From Calditrichota bacterium (lineage in GTDB: Bacteria > Electryoneota > RPQS01), in contig JACJVZ010000001.1 in assembly GCA_020637445.1 (NCBI GenBank), forward strand, positions 186,001-250,000: a stretch of 64,000 nt of DNA, written 5' to 3'. The notes below the pieces were generated by a model. That model was not told the DNA's origin. It searched no databases and saw only the letters and a program-made list of their open reading frames with translations. Positions 54,125 to 62,300 of this stretch are shown one piece after another. The position numbers were made by a program, and so were the translations under genes. Position 1 is the stretch's first letter; each line of letters opens with the position of its first letter.

Positions 54125-54153
54125 TTGACTTGCCGCTGCCGATGACCTAAATT
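54125..54153 (+). promoter_or_regulatory. Candidate promoter of the first giant beta-helix gene
   Basis: TTGACT (54125-54130), 17-nt spacer, TAAATT (54148-54153); it gives a ~130-nt leader before the ATG at 54292. Confidence 0.5.
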
Positions 54154-54291
54154 ACCTTGATTAGTAGTAATAGAACCCTGCCGTCCCTTTGTACGTGCTG
54201 CTTCGCCTTCAGGGTCTACTTGGTTTGCAAATGCGAATCTCTTTTGCCGAGACTCAATCCCGTATAACGCTGCTGGCGAAGAAATGAAATC

Positions 54292-57200
54292 ATGAAAATA
54301 CTTGCGAAAATATTCTGTACGGTTGTGTGTGTGGTTTTCGTCACGCAGGGTGGAAATGCGGGCGAGCGGAATGATCTCAATTCGTCTCCCTTTCCCGCTA
54401 TCATGTCGCTGGATTCCCTTGGGGATACTGTCTACGTGGATGACGATTGGGCGAGTCAAGCGGACGTTGATCTTTTCAATATAGCGACGGGAAATGACCT
54501 CGTCTGGGATACGACTGCATTTGGATCGATACCCGATGCCTATACCGGTGTCACGGAACGCGTGATCTTCATTCGTCCGGGAGCATATCTTTATCAGGTG
54601 CACGCGATTGGTTTGACTAACTTGACCTTGATTGGCTCCGGAGTGGATAGCACGATTATTCGCGCACCGGTCACGACGATGCCTGACATTTACTTTGCGG
54701 GTGGCCCCAGCCGTCCGATCTTGTTCTTAGAGAATTGCACGGCGCATGTGTCCAACCTGACCATTGACGGCGACGCACGCGGAGCGAATAATTCGCGCAT
54801 GATCGGCGTTGCCTTTTGGAACTCCAGCGGAGATATGTCCAACGTGTCGATCCTCGACGTCCGCGACACGCCGCTCAGCAGCAGTCCTCAGGGCGTCGGT
54901 ATCTCGGTCAACCACAATGACGGTTTGCCGCACGCCGTGGATTTTTCGAATGTCCATATTGAAGGATTCCAAAAGAACGGAACGTCGTTCACGGGCACAG
55001 ACATCACCGTCAACTGCGACAGCGTGACGGTCGTAGGACTCGGCCCGACGAACATCGTCGTTCAAAACGGCATCCAATACAGCAACAACGCGTCGGGATC
55101 CGTCACGAACTGCGTTGTTCAAGGAATCATGTGGTCCAGCTCCGTATACATCGCGTCAAGTTTACTCATGTATCAGGCGGAGACTGTGGTCGTGGCCAAT
55201 TCTGTAACGACCAACGGACAGGCAGGTGTATACACCGTCGATACGGATTGCGAAATCGATTCCTGCGACTTTGAAGCCTCGCCGGCGCCAAGCACTGTGG
55301 GAAAATCCGGCATTCGACTTTATTCCGGTTCATTCGCGCTTGCCTCCGTTGACGGAACATGTCAAGTCTATTCCGAAGCAACGGACGACGCGCAGCGCCA
55401 ACAACGCCGTTCACTCGACGCAAATGAGTCCGTTTCTCTTTCGCACACAAGAATGACGGGTTTTGGCTCGACCGGAAGCTACGGAATATTTACGTTAGTC
55501 GATGGTGACACGCTTAGCATAACAGTTTCTGACTGCGAAATCACAAATTGGAATCGTGGTGTGGATCTGACGGCCTCTGGCGCCGGAAAGATTTGGCCCG
55601 CAAACGTAACAGGCACCAAGCTCTCGAACACTGTAAACGCGTTCGACAATACGAACAACCACTACTGGAACGGAAACTGTTATTCGGACTACACGAGTAA
55701 CTTTGGCTATCCCGGAACGTACGAAATTTCCGGCGCCGCAATCTGGAATGTGGATCACTCGCCGAATCCAAACGGCTGCTATGACGTCAACCTCTATTTC
55801 GAGGACGCTGCTGTAGGATGCGCACCTTCGGATTGTGATACGGCCTTGCTCTACGTAACGCTGGCGACGGCGGAGCTGCCGAACTTTCAGCTTGAACTCG
55901 AACTCCCCGCGGGATTTGTTCTGGGGCTTCCGGTAACGGGCGCGATCGTAACGCCGAATTCAAACTATGATCTGAATCTGATTCAGTCCTTTGCCATCGC
56001 TTCCAACGACAGCGTCGTATTGATCGATGCGGGTTTTCAGTCGCCCGGCAGCACAGGCGATTCGACTCGCTGCATCGCGTGTATCCCCGTGGTAAATGTG
56101 AGCGGTTCGGCGGGTTTTCATGCAATTACGGCCGAGAATTGCCTGTGGGTGGACATCGGCGGCGTCGAACACAGCAATGATCAAGAACTCGGCATCACCG
56201 CCGTCAACGTCGATTGCACAATCCCTGTGGTGACTCAATTCACGATGACGCCGACCTGTGCGTTCGGGTCCGCGGATCAAACGGTGGAGAAATTCTCAGC
56301 AACTGCCACGGATGCGTCCGGAATAGAGTCCGCGTGGATTTCCGTGGCACCGGGTGGTGGAGCCATGGAAGTTTTCAATGGCGGCAATACGTCTCCGCAG
56401 ACCTTCACATTTCCTCAACCGGAAGACACGACGGAATTCTATGCTCTGTTGACCGAAGGTGTTTGCAACTCGATTACGCTGTATGTCAATGACGCCAAAT
56501 GCAATGAATCCGCTCCGTTGAGTGTGGTGAATGCGGGCCGGGACGAGACGCCGCCCAGCGTCGCAATATCTACGTCCATTCCTGCGTCGTTTTGTTTCAA
56601 CGATTCTGAGCTGTCCCCGAACTACGGCGGCACGCATCTCGACAACTACATCAACATCACAGCGCTGTTGGGAACGAATCCTTGCGCCGCCAATTCCGGA
56701 ACGCTCGCGATATCGCATGCGGGTGCCGCGGACTTCGTGGCCTCGCTGGATCGTACGAATTTCCCTGCGTCGGATGCCGATGCTCTCGACTTATGGACGT
56801 GGATGCTGACCGTGCCCGGAGTTTCTTATGCGAGCGGCGACACGTTTACGTTTGACGTAAGTGCAGAAGACTGTGCGGGCAACCTCTCAGCCACTGAGCA
56901 ATTTGACATTTGCGTAGATATTCAGCTTCCCGAAAATTCTGTGACTTTGTTTGACGCCCGACCTGCGCATCTCGGAGTTTGGCTGAAATGGTCGTGGGCC
57001 GCCGGTCCCGACGCACAAGAAATGCGTATCTACCGCAGTCCACTGTCCGGCGAATATCCGGAATATCCCAATGACCTTTGGAACGACGTTGCAAATTATG
57101 ACGTAACCAGTGTTCCGCCGGTCGGATGGACATTGGTGACATCACAGAGTGCATCGTCAGGTGTTTTGACGTCAGGGTCGAACATCGGCGTGCCGAATAA

Positions 57201-58416
57201 CCGCGGTGATTCACACTACCACGTTGCCGGAGCGGATACTTTTTGGTTGGACGCCGAAGCAGGGTGGGAGGATGGTGACGGAAACTCTGCGTCAATGCGA
57301 GACATTTACCGCTATGTTACATTCGTCAGGGACGCCGGTGACAACTGGTCTATTGGCGACACGGTCGAAATCCTCGAGAACGCCGACCGATCCACGAACT
57401 ATTGGTTAGGTGATTTTAGCACGGCGGACAGCCCCGGCGATCCGTTCTCACGCGGCCGCGTGGATACGGATGACTTAGGTCTGCTCGCGTCCGTGTATTT
57501 CACGAACACGGGTGGTTACAGAAACATCGGCCCGGTCGCGGTGGAAAATGGATTTGTAGGCCGCGGCATTCCCAATCCCGACTCACTGGGTCAAATCGAA
57601 TTCCAAGACCTCGCACCTTTCAGTTTCAATTTCCATTCCGTTTCACCCGTTGGGATAGACGCTACGGAATTTGCGATCGAACCCGATATCACGCAAACAC
57701 GGTCTTTCGCGCATTTGGACGAAAGTCCGACTCTGGTTATTTCTTCACGGCAGGAAAATGAAGCAAGCAGCAATGTCGTCGTCGAAGTTCAACTGCGCGG
57801 CAACGAGTCCGGTCTGGCTAAGGCCGCTGAAACGAAGTTTCATTTTGATCATACGGTCTTTGAGTTAGTGAACGCGACGAAGGGAGACGCGCAGAGTGAT
57901 TTGGGTACGGTTTTCACGAAAGTCTGCGAGATTCAGCCCACAAATGACATTGGCATTGTGGCGGCTTCGTGCGGCGGACAAACAACGCTTTCGGGAAACG
58001 CGACGCTGGCGACGATCACACTTCGCAAACGGTCAGAGTCTATTGAGGCGGGCGAATTCTCCTTGCACTCGACGCAATTACTGGACAATACCGGTTCGCT
58101 CTATGATCTCGAAGACGTTCAATGGTCGGTCGGAAGTGCGCCAACATTGCCGTCGTCATATTCGCTGCAGCAGAACTATCCCAATCCCTTTAATCCCTCG
58201 ACTCAAATAGCATTTGAGCTGCCTGTGGCCTCCGAGGTCGAGTTGACGGTCTATAACACGAATGGCCAATTGATCGCTACGTTGCTTTCGGAGTCGCGGG
58301 AGGCGGGTACTCATACGGTTACGTGGGACGCAAGTTCATTAGCCAGCGGCGTGTTTATTTACCGGCTCAAAGCAGATCGCTTCACGGACACAAAGAAAAT
58401 GATCCTGCTCCGTTAA
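54292..58416 (+). CDS. Giant secreted beta-helix/cohesin-like protein with sorting domain
   Basis: 1374 residues. Signal peptide to about residue 23. Residues ~45-480 form a right-handed beta-helix (VIFIRPGAYLYQVHAIGLTNLTLIGSG, VSNLTIDGDARG, VVQNGIQYSNNASGSVTNC). Residues ~500-640 resemble a cohesin-like Ig fold (LPNFQLELELPAGF, VLIDAGFQSPGS), followed by further Ig-like domains (~640-930). Residues ~1035-1065 contain a dockerin-like piece (GRVDTDDLGLLASVYF). A second cohesin-like domain (~1150-1285) precedes the sorting domain (LQQNYPNPFNPSTQI... GVFIYRLKAD). It is clearly paralogous to the minus-strand gene at 59325. Function unknown; surface display is likely. Confidence 0.85.
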   Translation: MKILAKIFCTVVCVVFVTQGGNAGERNDLNSSPFPAIMSLDSLGDTVYVDDDWASQADVDLFNIATGNDLVWDTTAFGSIPDAYTGVTERVIFIRPGAYLYQVHAIGLTNLTLIGSGVDSTIIRAPVTTMPDIYFAGGPSRPILFLENCTAHVSNLTIDGDARGANNSRMIGVAFWNSSGDMSNVSILDVRDTPLSSSPQGVGISVNHNDGLPHAVDFSNVHIEGFQKNGTSFTGTDITVNCDSVTVVGLGPTNIVVQNGIQYSNNASGSVTNCVVQGIMWSSSVYIASSLLMYQAETVVVANSVTTNGQAGVYTVDTDCEIDSCDFEASPAPSTVGKSGIRLYSGSFALASVDGTCQVYSEATDDAQRQQRRSLDANESVSLSHTRMTGFGSTGSYGIFTLVDGDTLSITVSDCEITNWNRGVDLTASGAGKIWPANVTGTKLSNTVNAFDNTNNHYWNGNCYSDYTSNFGYPGTYEISGAAIWNVDHSPNPNGCYDVNLYFEDAAVGCAPSDCDTALLYVTLATAELPNFQLELELPAGFVLGLPVTGAIVTPNSNYDLNLIQSFAIASNDSVVLIDAGFQSPGSTGDSTRCIACIPVVNVSGSAGFHAITAENCLWVDIGGVEHSNDQELGITAVNVDCTIPVVTQFTMTPTCAFGSADQTVEKFSATATDASGIESAWISVAPGGGAMEVFNGGNTSPQTFTFPQPEDTTEFYALLTEGVCNSITLYVNDAKCNESAPLSVVNAGRDETPPSVAISTSIPASFCFNDSELSPNYGGTHLDNYINITALLGTNPCAANSGTLAISHAGAADFVASLDRTNFPASDADALDLWTWMLTVPGVSYASGDTFTFDVSAEDCAGNLSATEQFDICVDIQLPENSVTLFDARPAHLGVWLKWSWAAGPDAQEMRIYRSPLSGEYPEYPNDLWNDVANYDVTSVPPVGWTLVTSQSASSGVLTSGSNIGVPNNRGDSHYHVAGADTFWLDAEAGWEDGDGNSASMRDIYRYVTFVRDAGDNWSIGDTVEILENADRSTNYWLGDFSTADSPGDPFSRGRVDTDDLGLLASVYFTNTGGYRNIGPVAVENGFVGRGIPNPDSLGQIEFQDLAPFSFNFHSVSPVGIDATEFAIEPDITQTRSFAHLDESPTLVISSRQENEASSNVVVEVQLRGNESGLAKAAETKFHFDHTVFELVNATKGDAQSDLGTVFTKVCEIQPTNDIGIVAASCGGQTTLSGNATLATITLRKRSESIEAGEFSLHSTQLLDNTGSLYDLEDVQWSVGSAPTLPSSYSLQQNYPNPFNPSTQIAFELPVASEVELTVYNTNGQLIATLLSESREAGTHTVTWDASSLASGVFIYRLKADRFTDTKKMILLR

Positions 58417-58438
58417 CGAATAATCGATACCCAACGAG

Positions 58439-58472
58439 AAAGCCCTTGGAATCACTTCCAAGGGCTTTTTCT
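58439..58472 (+). terminator. Terminator between convergent beta-helix and cohesin-like genes
   Basis: AAAGCCCTTGGAA (58439-58451) pairs with TTCCAAGGGCTTT (58456-58468), then TTCTTTT. Confidence 0.92.
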
Positions 58473-58497
58473 TTTCCCAGTCACCCGATACGAAATT

Positions 58498-59238
58498 CTA
58501 TTCGATTATTTCAGCCTTGACATAATACATGTGAGCTTCTCCCGGGGGAACGCTGTCAAAATAGATCGTCGCCGTGGTCGTATCGATCGGCGCGTACGGA
58601 GTTTGACTCGGCAGTTCCTCTCTGCGGTAAATGACATAAGACGGAGCAGTCGGCAGCGGCGTGCCAAACGTGCTGAACGTCACGGGTTTCCATTTAAGCT
58701 GTGCGTCCGTTCCAGTCCAAAAGATTGTCAAACTGTCCGGAAGTTCCGGTATGGGATCGCAAACAAACAGCTCCGGCGCGTCAAACGTTCCCGGAATAAA
58801 TGTTCCGTCCGGTCTGCGCATCCCAAAACTCCCAATCATCGGAATCGCCCCGCACGAGCGCATTACAAGGCTAAACTGAAACAGTTCGCCCGGCCCGGCC
58901 CAGTACGAGGTGCCAAACACCGTTGCACCGACCTCAAGCCAGTCAGGTGCGGCAATAATATGATCGGCGAATCGAAAGTCCAGTCCCGGCAATCCTGCGA
59001 TCAACGTGCCGGGCGTAGGATTGGCCACCAAATCGACGTTGTTCGTGTCATACGTGATGTAGACGGTAAAGCCGCGTACGGTGTCAGATGTCGTAATCAA
59101 CGCGGTAAAATCCACGGTATCACCGATCTGAGCGAATGCCGTATCCGGCTGAAAATACATCTCCGTCGCCTTCCCATCCTTTGAAAAGGCGCACATCATC
59201 AGCACAATTCCACAAAAGGTCACACAAATTCGCCGCAT
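58498..59238 (-). CDS. Small secreted cohesin-like protein
   Basis: 246 residues. Signal peptide to about residue 25 (DGKA). Residues ~26-165 resemble a cohesin/CBM2-like Ig fold (FAQIGDTVDFTALITTSDTVRGFTVYITYDTNNVDLV, LFQFSLVMRSCG), and ~165-246 an FN3-like domain (DAQLKWKPVTF... SYVIYRREE). No sorting domain. It starts 86 nt after the big minus-strand gene and may be cotranscribed with it. It could bind the dockerin-like segments of its neighbours, but that is conjecture. Confidence 0.75.
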   Translation of the reverse strand: MRRICVTFCGIVLMMCAFSKDGKATEMYFQPDTAFAQIGDTVDFTALITTSDTVRGFTVYITYDTNNVDLVANPTPGTLIAGLPGLDFRFADHIIAAPDWLEVGATVFGTSYWAGPGELFQFSLVMRSCGAIPMIGSFGMRRPDGTFIPGTFDAPELFVCDPIPELPDSLTIFWTGTDAQLKWKPVTFSTFGTPLPTAPSYVIYRREELPSQTPYAPIDTTTATIYFDSVPPGEAHMYYVKAEIIE

Positions 59239-59262
59239 TCCATGTCCTTCCAGAATAAGCCA

Positions 59263-59294
59263 CCCCCGCCGCCACAGAATCGTGACGGCGGGGG
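59263..59294 (-). terminator. Strong GC hairpin after the large minus-strand gene
   Basis: CCCCCGCCGCCAC (59263-59275) pairs with GTGACGGCGGGGG (59282-59294) with one mismatch. The tail on the minus strand is only weakly T-rich, so termination may be partial, allowing read-through to the cohesin-like gene. Confidence 0.55.
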
Positions 59295-59324
59295 TTGATT
59301 CTGTTTGTTTCTTATCGATCCTGA

Positions 59325-62300
59325 CTATTTAATCAGAACCATCTTCTTCAGGTCGCTGAAGCCGTTTACATTGATCGAGTAGATGTAAACGCCCGAGGCA
59401 AGTCTGCTTGCATCGAACGAAACGGTATGGCGTCCCGCCGTCAAGTCATTGTCCGCAGCCAAGGCCACCAACTGACCCAGCGTGTTGTAAACCATGATCT
59501 TGACGTGTCCCGCTTCCTTAAGATCGAACTGGATGTTCGTCGTCGGATTGAACGGGTTCGGATAGTTCTGATAGAGAGCGTAGTTGTCCGGCACGGTTTG
59601 CACGCTGAACAACGGATACGTCTCACCTTCAATGTCGATAATTTCGCCCGTATTGTCAAACAACTGGACATCGGCCAATTCGATTTCGCAATCACTTGTC
59701 AATTCGGTCTTGACACGGAAGGTCACCGTTCCCAACGACATGTTACCGTCGAGCGTGGTCCAGCCACCGCAAGCCGCGGCGACCAAGCCAACTTGACCCT
59801 CTTCCGCCGTCTCACTAACCTTTGCAAACACCGTTCCTTCAGAGGAAACCGCGCCGCCGATCGAGGTCGTTACGACTTCCAACTGCGTGTCATCAAAGTT
59901 CAGCATTGCCTGCACAGCCTTAACCACGTTGCCGTCGTTTCCAGACACGGAAACGGCCACTGTGAACTCGCTGCCAGCCTCAAAGGTCGGCTCATCAAGA
60001 ACGTCCAGAGCGACTACCGGTCTGCTGTCCAGACGGTTCACAGGACGGTACACCGAGGGATCCGGTTCAATCATGAATTCCAGCGGATTCGAATAACGGC
60101 CGACCATCTCGTAGTTAAAGCTGAAGGGCACCAAGTCGGAGAAGTTGACGGTCTGGACACCATTGTGAATCGGAATACCCTTACCAATGTTGCCGTTCTC
60201 AACTTGAACCGGTCCGATATTCTGATACGTTCCAGTACCGAAGTAAACACCGGACAGCAACTGCAAGTCATCCGTGTCAACCTTGCCGCGAGAGTTGTTT
60301 AGGCCGCTATTGTCCGCAGGCGCGAAGTCACCCAGCCAGTAGTTCGTGGCATGATCAACATTCGTTCCCGGATTCGTCGTGTAACCCGTCGACCAGTTTC
60401 CTGCCGCGTCCTTCACGAACGTGACGTAGCGATAAATGTCGCGCCACGAGGTCGCATCCGGACCGGACGGCACACCATCGGTGAACTCGGCGCCGTATTT
60501 CCAACCTAATTCAGCATCCAACCAGTAGCTCAAATGCTGGTGGAAGTCCAATCGGTTGTTGTTGCCGGTTTCAGTCGCGGAGGAAACCTCACCAGTGCCG
60601 TAGAGCTGCGTCGCAACCAGAGTCCAACCCGTCGGAGGCACAGTCGAAACATCGTAGTTGTTCAGAAGCTGCGGCGAATAGCTCGGATAGCCACTGCTTC
60701 CGGTCGTGAACGGACTGCGGTAAATCCGCAATTCAACGGCTTGGCTCACGTCAGGTGTCCATTCCCAATTCAACCAAACGCCGCCGTCAGCCGGACGAGC
60801 GTCAAACGTAGTTACGGTGTTGCCCGGAAGGACAAAGTCAATACATAGATCAAATGTCTGTGAGCCGGAAACGTTTCCTGCGCAGTCATTGACTACTGCC
60901 GAGAATTCGTAAGTTTCGCCGTCTGCCGTGGTTGGCACCATTCCACCCAATGGATCATTCATCCACGTCCAGAGCGCTGCACTGTACGTTGCACCCGGGA
61001 AGCCAGAAAGATCGCCCGACAGCGCCAGCGTGTAAGGCGTGCCGCCCGGATTTGTGTTTGACGTAATCGTCAGCGTTCCCGTCGTTGCATTGCAATTCAC
61101 CAAGTCAAGCTGAGTGATCTCAATATCAAGGTCAGCTTCAAGTGCGGCTTCCGCGGTCGCGTTGTTGTAACAGCCGTTCAAGTTATCTGTAACACTCAAG
61201 CCCGGCGCCGTGTTGTCACGGCCAACGTTGAGCAAGTCAACCATAGTTTCGTTGCACTCCGTATCCAGCAAGTGCAGCGTCAACGTGTTGCAGCCTTCTT
61301 GCAAATAGCCGTAGAAGACGGTCGAATCGTCGGCAACCGGGAAGTTCGGCGACGTCGGCGGAACGACGCTCGGCCCGAAAATCTGATAGCTGCCGCCGCC
61401 TGGCGCAAAGGTCACCCAAGCCATTTCGAGATCGGAGTTCGCATCGTCCAAAGTAGCGCTGAACATCTCAGTAACCTGCGAAGCGCTCCCGAACGAACAA
61501 GTCGCATTATTCACGAAGTCCGTGATCGTGGGCGGAGTGCAGTCGACATTGATATTGATCGCCGCCGGAATCAAAGTGTTCGTATGGTTTCCGCCAAGGC
61601 TGTCGATCCACAACGAACTAAGGCAGGATACCGGATAGGTACCAGTGGCCGCGCTTACGTTCACAAGGGGCAGGCATGCGATGAACTTGCTGCCGTCGCC
61701 AGAACTTCCCGGAGACTGGAAGCCCATGTCAATCACAACTTGATTTCCAGCCATGTTGTTTGCGAAGACACTAATCAAATTGGGATCCGCGTTTCCGAAC
61801 GGCAACAATGTGCCGGGGAGAGAGGTATTAACCGCAAATCCTGTCGGAAGCTGCAAGACCAATTGCAGGTTTGGAATCTGAGCGATATCCGTACTGATAT
61901 ACAGATTCGTTTCGTCGCAGTCCGTTCCGCCGCATCCCAAGTCAGCAACGGAGACCGTCATACTGATTGTTGAACCGCATGCCGGATTCGGATTCGCGTC
62001 GACATTGACCGGTGCTGCCCCTGGCACTTCATAAGTCGTCGGGTAGCCATCATTGACGCCAAAGTTCGAGTAGCAATTGCTGTCCCAATAGTGGCCGGAA
62101 ACGTTGTCATATCCCGGAACAAGACAGTTGAGAGTGTTCCCTGTCACGTCGGCCTGCGTGATCGTGCCGCCGTCTTCATAGGAAAGCACACCGTACTCGT
62201 AGTCGTTGATTGTGCAATTCGAAACTTCAATATCCAGGTTGTCGCCGCTGCAGTAGCCATAGACGCCGTAGCTGGAAGGAAGACCTGTACCAGTCATGGT

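Noticed and set aside
53919..54290. Small open frames of 60-170 codons on both strands before the giant gene
   Set aside because: No ribosome sites or recognisable sequence; a good promoter for the 54292 gene lies in this stretch.
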